Positions 18,387 to 27,173 are shown, counted from the stretch's first letter. The stretch is 64,000 bases of DNA from Halomonas socia (GCF_010977575.1 NZ_CP048812.1:1736001-1800000); one strand, 5' to 3'. Numbers and translations: made by a program. The notes: generated by a model from the sequence alone, not told the origin.

Positions 18387-18696
18387 TCAGGCAAGGCACT
18401 CGGATGCTGATATGTCGCTGCTCGGTAGGGAGCTTAAGGCTCGGCTCGGTGGCGGGTGGCACAGGCTAGATAGCAGGCAATAAAAAACCCGCGCGATTTA
18501 AGCGTGACTGCCGGAGCAATCATAGGCTTGGCGGGTGTGTTGCAAAGGACTATAGGCACGCCGATATCGGCGTGCAAGTCCGCCGCCGCTTGCGGCGTGA
18601 CGGAGCCGCTCTAGAAGTGTGCGCAATAGGTGGCGGTTCCGTTTTGGCCGATGATCGGCGAAGGTAGGGCACTCTAACCACCGCTGGTCGTTTGCC
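18387..18696. other. Structured intergenic region before the PcaQ-like gene
   Basis: There is no gene in these 310 bases. It contains the 20-bp palindrome at 18556-18575, followed by a second hairpin (CGCCGC / GCGGCG, about 18581-18596), and an A-run followed by CCCGCGCG near 18482 that could be part of a minus-strand terminator. Confidence 0.45.
18556..18575. repeat. Perfect 20-bp palindrome, possible REP-like element
   Basis: GCACGCCGATATCGGCGTGC is perfectly self-complementary with no loop and is followed within 6 bases by a second GC-rich hairpin. Such paired palindromes are typical of repetitive extragenic elements, or the site may be an operator. It lies about 120 bp upstream of the PcaQ-like gene. 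Confidence 0.4.
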
Positions 18697-19614
18697 ATGC
18701 TCAATCCGCGTATCAAGCTGCGCCATCTGCAGGCCTTTCTCGAGGTCGCCAAGCGGCGCAGCTTTGCGCGTGCCGCCGAGAGCCTGGCGATCACCCAGCC
18801 GGGCATCTCCAAGGCCATCCGCGAGCTCGAGGAGAGCGTCGCCGTGCCGCTGTTCGAGCGCACTGCCCAGGGCGTGGCGCTGACCCAGGCGGGGCTCACC
18901 CTGCTGCGCCACGCCGGGCCGGCGCTGCGCGCGCTGGAGGAGGGCGTCGGCGCGGTGAGTGCCGCCCAGGGCAGCGGCGAGTGGCTGCGAGTCGGGGCGC
19001 TCTCCACGGTGGAGAGCCAGCTGCTGCCGCGGGCGATCCTGCGCTGGCAGGCCGCTCTCGAGGCGCCCGACAGCGGCGTCAAGGTGGTCACCGGGGCCAG
19101 CGCCTACCTGCTCTCGCAGCTGCGTGCCGGCGAGCTCGACCTGGTGGTGGGGCGCATGACCGAGGCCCGCGAGATCCGCGACCTGACCTTCGAGCACCTC
19201 TATTACGAGCCGCTGCTGCTGGTGGTGCGCGGCGGCCATCCGCTGGCCGGCATCGCCCCCTTGCCCGCCGAGCGCTTGAGCGAGCTGGCCTGGGTGCTGC
19301 CACCGCCGCAGACCACCCTGCGTCAGCGGGTCGACAGCTTCTGCGTGCGCCACGGCCTGGGCCTGCCCGGCCGCCGCCTGGAGACCCTGTCGCTGCCGAC
19401 CAGCCGCCGCTACACCCTCGACAGCGACGCACTGTGGGTCGCCCCGCGCGAGGCGGTGGCCGACGACATCGCTGCCGGGCTACTGGTCGAGCTGGCGCTG
19501 CCGCTGGAGGGCCAGGGCGGCTCGGTGGGCTTCTGCCGTAACGCCAGCCTGCAGCCCTCACTGGGGCTCGAGGCGTTCTGCGAGGCGCTGCGCGAGGCGG
19601 CGGCTGCGTATTAG
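18697..19614 (+). CDS. pcaQ: LysR-family regulator, PcaQ-like
   Basis: A 305-residue LysR protein starting MLNPRIKLRHLQAFLEVAKRRSFARAAESLAITQPGISKAIRELEESVAVPLFERT, characteristic of PcaQ, which activates protocatechuate genes in response to beta-carboxy-muconate or related intermediates. The effector domain contains LRVGALSTVESQLLPRAILRWQ and GELDLVVGRMTEAREIRDLTFEHLYYEPLLLVVR. It is on the same strand as pcaHG but separated from them by the XRE-ImmA/PIN gene pair, an unusual arrangement because pcaQ usually directly neighbours its target. The name is from recognition of the subgroup and the context. Confidence 0.75.
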   Translation: MLNPRIKLRHLQAFLEVAKRRSFARAAESLAITQPGISKAIRELEESVAVPLFERTAQGVALTQAGLTLLRHAGPALRALEEGVGAVSAAQGSGEWLRVGALSTVESQLLPRAILRWQAALEAPDSGVKVVTGASAYLLSQLRAGELDLVVGRMTEAREIRDLTFEHLYYEPLLLVVRGGHPLAGIAPLPAERLSELAWVLPPPQTTLRQRVDSFCVRHGLGLPGRRLETLSLPTSRRYTLDSDALWVAPREAVADDIAAGLLVELALPLEGQGGSVGFCRNASLQPSLGLEAFCEALREAAAAY

Positions 19615-19782
19615 CGCTTGTGCAATGACTCACTCGATATCCACGGGACAGGCAACGCTGGCGATGATGTTGGATGCTTCCTAATTAGAACATTCCATGT
19701 GCTCTTTCAGTGGTGGTTTGCTAGGCTGTATGGTTTACGTCTACCATGAATTTATATGATTCATAAACCTTGAGGGGCCAGC

Positions 19783-20847
19783 ATGATTGGAGAGCGAATC
19801 AAGCGTGCACGCGCGGCCGCTGGCTTATCCATGCAGGCCTTGGGGCAGCAGGTTGGCGTGAGTGCCAACATGATCAAGAAGTACGAGCATGACCAGTGCA
19901 TGCCCAGCTCAGGCGTACTGATCAAGCTGTCCAAGTCACTGGGCGTACGTAGCGAATACTTCTTCCGCCCTGTACAGGTCGAACTCGGTGAGGTGGAGTA
20001 TCGCAAGCGATCGACGTTGCCGGCAGGCATCCTCAAGCGTATCCATGCAGATGTGCTCGATCAGGCAGAGCGTTGGCACGAACTGGCCAACCTTTGGCCG
20101 AACTTCCCGCTCGCCGACTTCAAGGAACCAGACGACTTGCCAGAGCGGGTCGAGACACTGGACGAGGTGGACGCAGTTGCCGATGGCCTGCGGTCGAGCT
20201 GGCAGCTGGGACAGAATCCTATCCCAGACTTGGTCGATGAGCTCGAAGCCCGCGGTATCCTCGTGATCATGACGGACGTCGATGAGCAGTCCAAGTTTGA
20301 TGGCCTGCAAGCACAGATAGCAGGATTGCCCGTCATCGTCGTATCGTCCAATTGGCCTGGGGACCGCCAGCGATTCACACTGGCTCATGAGCTTGGGCAC
20401 CTATTGTTGCAGGGACGACTGGCTGCCACATTGGATGAAGAGCAAGCCTGTAACCGCTTTGCTGGCGCTTTTTTGTTGCCGGCCGGATCGATGCGTCAAC
20501 AGCTCGGCCCATCACGCCAGCATCTTGAGCCGAAAGAGCTCTACCTGATGAAGATGGAGTACGGGCTGAGCATGAAGGCTTGTCTCTATCGTGCCAAGGA
20601 TCTCGGTATCATCACGTCGGCTGAACATCGTGGGATGATGATCAAGTTCTCGAAAAACCGCTGGCACAAAGTGGAGCCAGGGAACGCTTACCCTGCGGAA
20701 GTCACCCTGACATTCCAGCAACTGGTGTATCGAGCACTCGGTGAGGGGATTGTTAGCGAATCCAAGGCCGCAGAGCTGCTGGGGATTCCCCTAATGCAGT
20801 TCCACCAGGAACGGAAGCTGGAGCAGCTGGATGCAGTTGCTCATTAG
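19783..20847 (+). CDS. XRE-family regulator fused to ImmA/IrrE zinc peptidase
   Basis: A 354-residue two-domain protein. Residues 3-58 are a lambda-repressor-type helix-turn-helix (RIKRARAAAGLSMQALGQQVGVSANMIKKYEHDQCMPSSGVLIKLSKSL). Residues about 150-290 are an ImmA/IrrE (COG2856) metallopeptidase with the zinc motif HELGH at 202-206 and a third ligand candidate in the DEEQACNRFAGAFLLP segment. Relatives such as ImmA and PprI/IrrE cleave a bound repressor on a signal. The stop codon overlaps the start of a PIN-domain gene by 17 bases, so the two are translationally coupled, as in toxin-antitoxin or stress modules. The pair is embedded between pcaQ and pcaHG. Confidence 0.85.
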   Translation: MIGERIKRARAAAGLSMQALGQQVGVSANMIKKYEHDQCMPSSGVLIKLSKSLGVRSEYFFRPVQVELGEVEYRKRSTLPAGILKRIHADVLDQAERWHELANLWPNFPLADFKEPDDLPERVETLDEVDAVADGLRSSWQLGQNPIPDLVDELEARGILVIMTDVDEQSKFDGLQAQIAGLPVIVVSSNWPGDRQRFTLAHELGHLLLQGRLAATLDEEQACNRFAGAFLLPAGSMRQQLGPSRQHLEPKELYLMKMEYGLSMKACLYRAKDLGIITSAEHRGMMIKFSKNRWHKVEPGNAYPAEVTLTFQQLVYRALGEGIVSESKAAELLGIPLMQFHQERKLEQLDAVAH

Positions 20848-21325
20848 CGATACCAATATTCTGATTGACCTTGAAGAAGGCAAGCTCATGGACGAGCTAT
20901 TTCGGCTTCCCTATGAGTTCGCCGTTCCCGATATTCTGTTTGCAGAAGAATTGGAAGCCCAGCATAGCCACCTTCTGGATATGGGGCTGTCGCAGGGGGA
21001 GCTTACCTCGGCGACGCTCCATTATGCGGTGGCACTCATACAGCGCTGTTCCGGAGTGAGCAGAAACGACTGTTTCGCTCTGGCGCTGGCCAGGCAAGAG
21101 CAGTGCCCACTTCTGACGGGGGACCAGAGACTTCGGGCTGCTGCCGATAGGGAAGGTGTCGAAGTGATGGGGACCCTATGGATCGTTAATCAGCTCGTTT
21201 GCCATCAGATCATCACCAGGGAGGAGGCAAAGACTGCCTATGCACGGATGCGGGAAAATGGCAGACGCCTTCCTTGGCAGCTCGCCCTCAGTTCATTAGA
21301 TCGCATCGATACCCATAACCCATAA
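20831..21325 (+). CDS. PIN-domain protein, probable ribonuclease toxin
   Basis: A 164-residue PIN-fold protein. The acidic residues expected for metal-dependent RNase activity are present: the first aspartate in [12 protein letters not shown], acidic residues in [10 protein letters not shown], and [23 protein letters not shown] near the C-terminal half, with two aspartates. It begins inside the 3' end of the XRE-ImmA gene. Together they make a plausible toxin (PIN) and regulator/antitoxin (XRE-ImmA) unit. The toxin role is inferred from gene order. Confidence 0.78.
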   Translation: MQLLISDTNILIDLEEGKLMDELFRLPYEFAVPDILFAEELEAQHSHLLDMGLSQGELTSATLHYAVALIQRCSGVSRNDCFALALARQEQCPLLTGDQRLRAAADREGVEVMGTLWIVNQLVCHQIITREEAKTAYARMRENGRRLPWQLALSSLDRIDTHNP

Positions 21326-21434
21326 GTTATGTCGGTGCCCCGAGTCGTCAATTGGCAGCCCTGCGACGACGCGCCACACTACTGGCCAACCCGCGGCATG
21401 GCCCGCGATCCACGCCAGCAGAGGGCTTTTCGCC

Positions 21435-22166
21435 ATGCAAGACGACAACAAGCGCTATGTCGAGCGCGACCGTAACTGGCATCCCCCGGCCTATGCGCCG
21501 GGCTACAAGACCACCGTGGCACGTTCGCCCAGCCAGGCGCTGGTCAGCCTGCAGCGGCCCAGCGTCTCCGAGCTCAGCGGGCCGGACTTCCGTGCCCTGC
21601 GCATGGGCCCCCACGACAATGACCTGCTGATGAACTACCGCGAGGGCCAGGGCCAGGATGCGCTGCCCATCGGCGAGCGCATCATCATGTTCGGGCGCGT
21701 GGTCGACCAGTACGGCAAGCCGGTGCCGCACACCCTGGTGGAGATGTGGCAGGCCAACGCCGGCGGCCGCTATCGCCACAAGAAGGACGCCTACCTGGCG
21801 CCCCTCGACCCCAGCTTCGGCGGCGTCGGCCGCTGCCTTACCGACGACGATGGCTGGTACCGCTTCCGTACCATCAAGCCCGGCCCCTATCCTTGGCCCA
21901 ACGGCATCAACACCTGGCGCCCGGCGCATATCCACGTCTCGGTGATGGGCCCGTCGATCTCGACCCGCCTGATCACCCAGATGTACTTCGAGGGCGACCC
22001 GCTGATCCCGATCTGCCCCATCGTGCAGACGATCAATGACCCGGACGCCGTCGAGACCATGATCGGCCGCCTCGACATGGCGCGCAGCCGCCCCATGGAC
22101 TGCCTGGCCTACCGCTTCGACCTGGTGGTACGCGGCGAGCTGCAGACCTACTTCGAAAACCAGTGA
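21435..22166 (+). CDS. pcaH: Protocatechuate 3,4-dioxygenase beta subunit
   Basis: This subunit carries the non-haem Fe(III) site of the intradiol dioxygenase that opens protocatechuate to 3-carboxy-cis,cis-muconate. The 243-residue sequence has the N-terminal PcaH segment ([32 protein letters not shown]) and the catalytic ligands: tyrosines in [18 protein letters not shown] and histidines in [14 protein letters not shown]. It is followed after 14 bases by pcaG. The regulator is probably the PcaQ-like protein 1.8 kb upstream. Confidence 0.95.
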   Translation: MQDDNKRYVERDRNWHPPAYAPGYKTTVARSPSQALVSLQRPSVSELSGPDFRALRMGPHDNDLLMNYREGQGQDALPIGERIIMFGRVVDQYGKPVPHTLVEMWQANAGGRYRHKKDAYLAPLDPSFGGVGRCLTDDDGWYRFRTIKPGPYPWPNGINTWRPAHIHVSVMGPSISTRLITQMYFEGDPLIPICPIVQTINDPDAVETMIGRLDMARSRPMDCLAYRFDLVVRGELQTYFENQ

Positions 22167-22180
22167 CGGGAGAGACCGCC

Positions 22181-22813
22181 ATGCAACAGCCCAATAGCGT
22201 CGGTACCCACGACCTGATGCTGCGCGAGACCGCCTCCCAGACCGCCGGGCCCTACGTGCACATCGGCCTGGCACTGGATGTCGCCGGCCTACCCGAGCGC
22301 GACGAAGAGATCTGGAACCAGCTGGCCAAGCCCGAAGCCGACGGCGAGCACATCGAGGTGGTCGGCCAGGTGATCGACGGCAACGGCGACCTGGTGCGCG
22401 ATGCGCTGATCGAGGCCTGGCAGGCCGACGGCCAGGGCCAGTATCAGCCGGCCTTCGATCTACAGAAGCCGTTCAACAGCTTCGGCCGCACCGCCACCAC
22501 CGCGGTGGGCGACAGCGAGTGGACCCTCACCACCGTCAAGCCCGGCGCGGTCACCCGCGGCGATGGCAAGACCATGGCACCGCATATCAACCTGGCGATC
22601 TTCGCCCGCGGCGTGAACATCCAGCTGCAGACGCGCCTCTACTTCGAGGATGAGACGGACGCCAACGCCGCCTGCCCGGTGCTCAGTGCCATCGAATCGC
22701 CGGCGCGCCGCCAGACGCTGATCGCCAAGCGCGAGGAGGCCGACGGCAAGGTGCGCTACCGCCTCGACATTCGCCTGCAGGGCGAGGGCGAGACGGTGTT
22801 CTTCGACTTCTAG
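22181..22813 (+). CDS. pcaG: Protocatechuate 3,4-dioxygenase alpha subunit
   Basis: A 210-residue alpha subunit which shapes the substrate pocket but lacks the iron ligands of the beta subunit. Features: LRETASQTAGPYVHIGLAL near the start, DALIEAWQADGQGQYQPAF in the core, and MAPHINLAIFARGVNIQLQTRLYFED. The ATG at 22181 follows CGGGAGAG; an earlier in-frame codon overlapping the pcaH stop adds only six residues. It ends 74 bases before a bidirectional terminator. Confidence 0.94.
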   Translation: MQQPNSVGTHDLMLRETASQTAGPYVHIGLALDVAGLPERDEEIWNQLAKPEADGEHIEVVGQVIDGNGDLVRDALIEAWQADGQGQYQPAFDLQKPFNSFGRTATTAVGDSEWTLTTVKPGAVTRGDGKTMAPHINLAIFARGVNIQLQTRLYFEDETDANAACPVLSAIESPARRQTLIAKREEADGKVRYRLDIRLQGEGETVFFDF

Positions 22814-22886
22814 TCACTCCGATATCTGATCGGCCCCTCCGGCGTCGATGGCCCGATGTCTCTTCTCCCCGCATCTCTCTAAGGTG

Positions 22887-22915
22887 CGGGGCTTTTTGCG
22901 CGCAAAAAAGCCCCG
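22887..22915. terminator. Bidirectional terminator between pcaHG and the convergent TRAP gene
   Basis: CGGGGCTTTTT and AAAAAAGCCCCG form a hairpin around GCGCGC, with T-runs in both directions. It serves pcaHG on the plus strand and the TRAP binding-protein gene on the minus strand. Confidence 0.8.
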
Positions 22916-22954
22916 ACGTGGCGGGGCAAATCGGAGGACGTCGGTGCCTGGCGC

Positions 22955-23980
22955 CTATACCTCGCAGCTCTCCTGCTGCAGGCGCAGGCTCTCCTCATAG
23001 AGCGATTCGGCGTCGCCGCCGGTGTCGGCCAGGTAGCGCTCGATGGTCTTCTGCAGCACCGGTCCCCAGGCGTCGTCGTCCATGGCGTCGTCGATGACCA
23101 GGAACTCGTGGCCGGCCTCTTGCGCCTCCTCACGGCCCTGGCGAATCAGCTCGTCGTAGACGGCGGCGGCGCGCAGCGACCACTCCATGCCGCTATGCTC
23201 GTCGATGACCTGGCGCAGGTCGTCGGGCAGGCCCTTGTAGCTGTCGCGGTTCATGGTGGCAGTGAGTGCCAGATCGTAGAGCGGCACCTCGGTGTGGTAG
23301 TAGGCCTGCTCGTTGAGACGGAAGGTCTTCATGCCCTCCCAGTTGAAGCTGAGCCCGTCGATGGTGCCGCGCTGCATCGAGGTGAAGACGTCCGGCGCCG
23401 GCATGCCGATGGCCTGGGCGCCGAGCCGCGAGAACATGTCACCGACCACGGCGGTGGGGCGCCGCATGCGCAGGCCCTCGAGGTCGTCGGGGGTCTCGAT
23501 CAGCCGGTCGCTGGTATGCAGGTAGCCGGGGCCGGTGGTAAACATGAACAGCACGTGGGAGTCGTCGTACTCGTCATCCAGGTGGCCGTCGTCGTAGAGC
23601 GATTGCAGGATGCACGAGCCCTGGCGGCTGCTCAGCGACACGCCGGGCAGCTCGATCACCTGGGTCAGCGGGAAGCGACCGGCGCTGTAGCCCTGGGCGG
23701 TGGCGCCGATATCGGCGATGCCGCTGACGGTGCCCTGGTAGGTGTTGTCGGCATTGGCGAGTGTCTGGCCGGGATAGATCTCGACGCTGAGGCGGCCGTC
23801 GGAGGCCTCCTCGACGCTCTCGGCCCAGGCGCCGAACAGTTCGGTATCGACCATCGAGCCGCCGGGCCAGACGTGGGCGATGCGCAGGGTGGTGGCTTCT
23901 GCCAGGGCCGGCAGGGCGGCTAGCCCGGCGGCGAGTGTCAGGCTGGCGGCGAGTGGGATGCGGCGTGCAGTCAGGGTCAT
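22955..23980 (-). CDS. TRAP transporter periplasmic binding protein (DctP family), orphan, in the vanAB operon
   Basis: A 341-residue binding protein with signal peptide MTLTARRIPLAASLTLAAGLAALPALA. The mature part starts EATTLRIAHVWPGGSMVDTELFGAWAESVEEA. MRRPTAVVGDMFSRLGAQAIGMPAPDVFTSMQRGTIDGLSF is the ligand-binding core. It is 34 bases downstream of vanB on the same strand, so it is the last gene of a vanA-vanB-dctP operon; vanillate or a related methoxy-aromatic acid is the likely ligand. It shares the ILQSLYDDGHLDDEYDD segment with the other two TRAP binding proteins of this type and has no adjacent membrane subunits. Confidence 0.85.
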   Translation of the reverse strand: MTLTARRIPLAASLTLAAGLAALPALAEATTLRIAHVWPGGSMVDTELFGAWAESVEEASDGRLSVEIYPGQTLANADNTYQGTVSGIADIGATAQGYSAGRFPLTQVIELPGVSLSSRQGSCILQSLYDDGHLDDEYDDSHVLFMFTTGPGYLHTSDRLIETPDDLEGLRMRRPTAVVGDMFSRLGAQAIGMPAPDVFTSMQRGTIDGLSFNWEGMKTFRLNEQAYYHTEVPLYDLALTATMNRDSYKGLPDDLRQVIDEHSGMEWSLRAAAVYDELIRQGREEAQEAGHEFLVIDDAMDDDAWGPVLQKTIERYLADTGGDAESLYEESLRLQQESCEV

Positions 23981-24014
23981 GGGAACCTCGCTGATTGTGA
24001 TTATGGGTGTCGCG

Positions 24015-24995
24015 TCAGAGGTCGAGTACCAGCGTCTTGCTCTTGGCCCGCGAGCAGCAGGGGGTGAACTGGTCGTTGGCGGCGTGCTCGTCGTCGTCTA
24101 GGTAGAGGTCGCGGTGGTCGGGCTCGCCCTCGAGCACCCGTGTCAGGCAGGTGCCGCAGACGCCCTGTTCGCAGGAGACCATGACCTCGATGCCGTTCTC
24201 GCTGAGCACCTGGTGCACGGTCTTGTCGGCCGGCACCTGGAAGCTGGCGCCGCTGCTGGCGATCTTGACCTCGAAGCTGTCGTCATCCTCGCGGCTGGTC
24301 TCGGCGCCGCTGAAGTACTCGGTGTGCAGCTGAGCCTCCGCCCAGCCGTGACCGCGAAAGGTCGCGAGTACGTGCTCGATAAAGCCCGCCGGGCCGCAGA
24401 CGTAGACCTGGGTATCGGGATCGGGCGCTGCGGCCAGGCCGGCAAGGTCGAGCTTTTGGTCGGCGTCGCCGTCGTCGAAGTGCAGCTGCACGCGGTCGGC
24501 GAAGTTGGCCGCGCGGATCTCGTCGAGAAAGGCGGTACGCGCCGCCGAGCGGGTGCAGTAGTGCAGCTCGAAGTCGGCCTGGGTATGCGCCAGGCGCTCG
24601 GCCATGCACAGCAGCGGGGTAATGCCGATGCCGCCGGCGAACAGCAGGGTGCGGCTGGCGGGCGCGAGGGGGAAGTGGTTCTTGGGTGCGCTGATCGCCA
24701 GCAGGTCGCCGACCTGGACCTCGTCGTGCATGGCCCTCGACCCGCCCCGCGACTCGGGCTCGCGGAGGATGCCCAGGCGGTAGCGGTCGCGCTCCTCGGG
24801 GTGATTGCACAGCGAGTACTGGCAGATCAGCCCATCCTGACCTTGTGGAGAGACCCTCACGTCGATATGTGCGCCAGCGCTGAAGGCCGGCAGCGGGCGG
24901 CCGTGGGGGTCGGCCAGCTCGACGACGATGATGCCCTCGGCGGTCTGGCGCTTGGCGGTCACCTCGACGAACATCGACAGGGGCAGCGCACTCAT
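24015..24995 (-). CDS. vanB: Vanillate O-demethylase reductase subunit
   Basis: A 326-residue class IA reductase that passes electrons from NADH to VanA. The order is FMN-binding beta barrel (ICQYSLCNHPEERDRYRLGIL), NAD-binding domain (LLFAGGIGITPLLCMAERL ... VYVCGPAGFIEHV) and a C-terminal plant-type [2Fe-2S] domain (CEQGVCGTCLTRVLEGEPDHRD ... CC). This order is diagnostic of phthalate-dioxygenase-reductase-type enzymes such as VanB. Its ATG overlaps the vanA stop codon (ATGA). Confidence 0.92.
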   Translation of the reverse strand: MSALPLSMFVEVTAKRQTAEGIIVVELADPHGRPLPAFSAGAHIDVRVSPQGQDGLICQYSLCNHPEERDRYRLGILREPESRGGSRAMHDEVQVGDLLAISAPKNHFPLAPASRTLLFAGGIGITPLLCMAERLAHTQADFELHYCTRSAARTAFLDEIRAANFADRVQLHFDDGDADQKLDLAGLAAAPDPDTQVYVCGPAGFIEHVLATFRGHGWAEAQLHTEYFSGAETSREDDDSFEVKIASSGASFQVPADKTVHQVLSENGIEVMVSCEQGVCGTCLTRVLEGEPDHRDLYLDDDEHAANDQFTPCCSRAKSKTLVLDL

Positions 24996-26044
24996 GATGC
25001 CTGCTCCGCCGGCGCGTCCTCGCGCTCTTCAGCGATCAGCCGCTCGATGATGCGCCGTGCCTGTACGCCGCCGCCGTCGATGTTGAGCTTGAGCAGCTGG
25101 CGCTCGGGGTAGGCGAGCAGGTTGCACTGCTGTGCCTCGAGCATCTCCAGGTCTTCGGCGAAGATCTTGCCCTGGCCTTCGCGGATCTTGTCGGTGAGTT
25201 CGCTATCCTGCGGCTTGAAGTGGCGCGCCATGCCCCAGAAGTACCAGATCGAGGTCTCGGTCTCGGGGGTGATGAAGTCGACCACGATGCTGGCCGCCTT
25301 GTAGGCCTCCGGGGCGTCGTAGCCGCCCTTGCCAGCGTGGGCCACGCCGACCTCGATCATCACGTGGCTGGGCGGCGTGAAGCGGCAGATCTGCCAGCGG
25401 TCCACCGGCACGTCGTCGGCCAGGTCGTTGCCGCGCAGGGCGGCCTGCCAGAAGGGCGGCGCGGGGATGTTCTCCATGTGCCGGCTGGTGATCACCTCGC
25501 TGCCGTTGACCTGGGTGTCGGGGGCGGCTTCCTCGATCTCTGGCTGGCCGATGCTGGAGGCATGGACGTAGGTCTCGTGGGTCAGGTCCATGAGGTTGTC
25601 AATCATCAACCGGTAGCCGCAGTTGACGTGGTAGAGCCCACCGCCGTAGGCCCACTCGGGGTCATGGGCCCAGTGCAGCTCGGGAATCTCGGCGGGGTCG
25701 GCCCGCTCGGCGTCGCCGGGCCAGACCCAGATGAAGCCGTGGCGCTCCTCGACCGGATAGGCGCGCAGCGAGGGGAAGCCGCGCACCCGCTGCCCGGGCA
25801 TCCCGGAGCACTTGCCGTCGCCGCCCATCTCCAGGCCGTGGTAGCCACAGACCAACTGGCCGTCGCGCACGAAGCCCAACGACAGCGGGGCGCCGCGGTG
25901 GGGGCAGAAGTCTTCCACGGCAGCGACCTTGCCGCCTTCGCCGCGAAAGAACACGATCGTCTCGTTGCAGACGGTGCGGCCGAGGGGCTTGTCCTCGATT
26001 TCATCCGGGGTGCAGGCCACGTACCAGGTATTTTTGGGGAACAT
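24992..26044 (-). CDS. vanA: Vanillate O-demethylase oxygenase subunit
   Basis: A Rieske non-haem iron monooxygenase that demethylates vanillate to protocatechuate and formaldehyde. The 350-residue protein begins MFPKNTWYVACTPDEIEDKPLGRTVCNETIVFFR, the classic VanA start. The Rieske ligands are CPHRGAPLSLGFVRDGQLVCGYHGLEM near residues 47-70, and the mononuclear iron ligands are in MIDNLMDLTHETYVHASS. The ATG at 26044 is preceded by GGAGA. The promoter gap to vanR contains two TTGGATCCA palindromes. The product feeds pcaHG, about 3 kb away. Confidence 0.94.
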   Translation of the reverse strand: MFPKNTWYVACTPDEIEDKPLGRTVCNETIVFFRGEGGKVAAVEDFCPHRGAPLSLGFVRDGQLVCGYHGLEMGGDGKCSGMPGQRVRGFPSLRAYPVEERHGFIWVWPGDAERADPAEIPELHWAHDPEWAYGGGLYHVNCGYRLMIDNLMDLTHETYVHASSIGQPEIEEAAPDTQVNGSEVITSRHMENIPAPPFWQAALRGNDLADDVPVDRWQICRFTPPSHVMIEVGVAHAGKGGYDAPEAYKAASIVVDFITPETETSIWYFWGMARHFKPQDSELTDKIREGQGKIFAEDLEMLEAQQCNLLAYPERQLLKLNIDGGGVQARRIIERLIAEEREDAPAEQAS

Positions 26045-26108
26045 CGCGGTGTCTCCTCGTTCACGGCTAGGCTGTTGTATGGCGACATCATTTGATGTCT
26101 TATCTATT

Positions 26109-26120
26109 TTTGGATCCAAA
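26109..26120. promoter_or_regulatory. VanR operator, site 1
   Basis: TTTGGATCCAAA is a perfect 12-bp palindrome 65 bp upstream of vanA. It closely matches the ATTGGATCCAAT operator described for VanR repressors in other proteobacteria. Vanillate would relieve repression. Confidence 0.75.
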
Positions 26121-26160
26121 GTACAGTGCATGTGGCTTGTTTGGGTCAATATATGCTTTA

Positions 26161-26171
26161 GTTGGATCCAG
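26161..26171. promoter_or_regulatory. VanR operator, site 2
   Basis: GTTGGATCCAG shares the TTGGATCCA core with site 1. The two centres are 52 bp apart, close to five helical turns, suggesting that both divergent promoters are repressed together. Confidence 0.65.
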
Positions 26172-26215
26172 TTTGATTTTCCGTTCGACGATATCCACAG
26201 CGCTAAGGAAAACAG

Positions 26216-26920
26216 GTGAGTAGTGATGACAAGAGCGTGGTGACGCGACTGCGCAAGCTGATCAGCGAGGGTGGCTACCAGCCCGGTGAGCGCATCGGCG
26301 AGGTGCGGGTGGCCGAACAGTTGGGGGTGTCGCGCACTCCTGTGCGGCTGGCCTTTCGTACCCTGGAGCAGGAGGGATTGCTGCAGCGGGCCAACAAGCG
26401 CGGCTTCGTGGTGCGCGAGTTCTCCCAGGAGGATGTGCTGTGTGCGGTGGAGGTGCGCGGTGCGCTGGAAGGCCTGGCGGCGCGGCGCCTTGCCGAGCGT
26501 GGCCTGGCCCCTGCGGTGCGCGAGCAGCTTGCAGGCTGCATCGCCCGCGGTGGCGAGCTGCTCGGCAAGGGCTATCTCGAGGAGGGTGATATCGCTCGCT
26601 GGAGTGAGCTGAACGAAACCTTCCACTGCGCCATCGTCGAGGCCACCGGTAGCCGGGTGATCGGCGATGCGATCCAGCGCAACAACCATCTGCCGTTCGC
26701 CTCCGCCGACTCCATCGTCATCGACAGCGCCGCGCTCGACCGCGAGTACCAGAAGCTTTACCTGGCCCATCAGCAGCACCAGCTGGTGTTTCAGGCGCTG
26801 CAGCGCGGCGAGGGCGCCCGTGCCGAGATGCTGATGCGCGAGCATGCCTATATCGGCCTGCGCTACGGCGCGCTGTTTGGTTTGGATCCAGAGCCGGATG
26901 CTGTTCAAGGCGACCCGTGA
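26216..26920 (+). CDS. vanR: GntR-family (FCD) repressor of vanillate genes
   Basis: A 234-residue regulator: the N-terminal winged helix (VVTRLRKLISEGGYQPGERIGEVRVAEQLGVSRTPVRLAFRTLEQEGLL) and a C-terminal FCD effector domain (EVRGALEGLAARRLAERG ... NETFHCAIVEATGSRVIGDAIQRNNHLPF). It starts at GTG with AAGGA 8 bases upstream; no better ATG is available near the family start. It is divergent from vanAB, and the shared gap has two VanR-type palindromes. Vanillate is the expected inducer. Confidence 0.88.
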   Translation: MSSDDKSVVTRLRKLISEGGYQPGERIGEVRVAEQLGVSRTPVRLAFRTLEQEGLLQRANKRGFVVREFSQEDVLCAVEVRGALEGLAARRLAERGLAPAVREQLAGCIARGGELLGKGYLEEGDIARWSELNETFHCAIVEATGSRVIGDAIQRNNHLPFASADSIVIDSAALDREYQKLYLAHQQHQLVFQALQRGEGARAEMLMREHAYIGLRYGALFGLDPEPDAVQGDP

Positions 26921-27115
26921 TATCGCCGCCGTGTGATGCCGTGTCGGCGATATGCGAAATATCCAAGAAAGGCCTGCGCTTTTGCCCTGTGTCCCCAGGC
27001 AAGGTGCTTGGCTCGAGGCCGCTAGCGCGTAGTTGTGGGACTGTGCAGTCGGTCAACTAAGACCAAAGTGGGTTATCGAAAATCCATCGAGTGGGTTAGG
27101 TTTTACACAATGTTG

Positions 27116-27139
27116 CGAACGTTAGTTCGTATCACGAAC
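27116..27139. promoter_or_regulatory. Triple half-site operator, IclR/PcaU type, before the TRAP operon
   Basis: Three half-sites alternate in orientation: CGAAC at 27116, GTTCG at 27125 and CGAAC at 27135. The last two form GTTCGTATCACGAAC, the same design as the site before the ABC importer operon. Operators with three such half-sites are known for PcaU and PobR of the IclR family. No IclR gene is in the window. Confidence 0.5.
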
Positions 27140-27173
27140 TGCTCATCGATAACGATACCCCAGGAGGTTCCTG

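Noticed and set aside
24114-25112. Plus-strand open frame opposite vanB
   Set aside because: Composition typical of an antisense shadow; vanB on the other strand is complete.
25220-26095. Long plus-strand open frame opposite vanA
   Set aside because: The opposite strand encodes an unmistakable Rieske oxygenase. The frame has no start context or motifs.
26881-26890. Third TTTGGATCCA near the end of vanR
   Set aside because: It encodes conserved-looking residues within the gene (GLDPEP) and is not near a promoter; probably coincidence.
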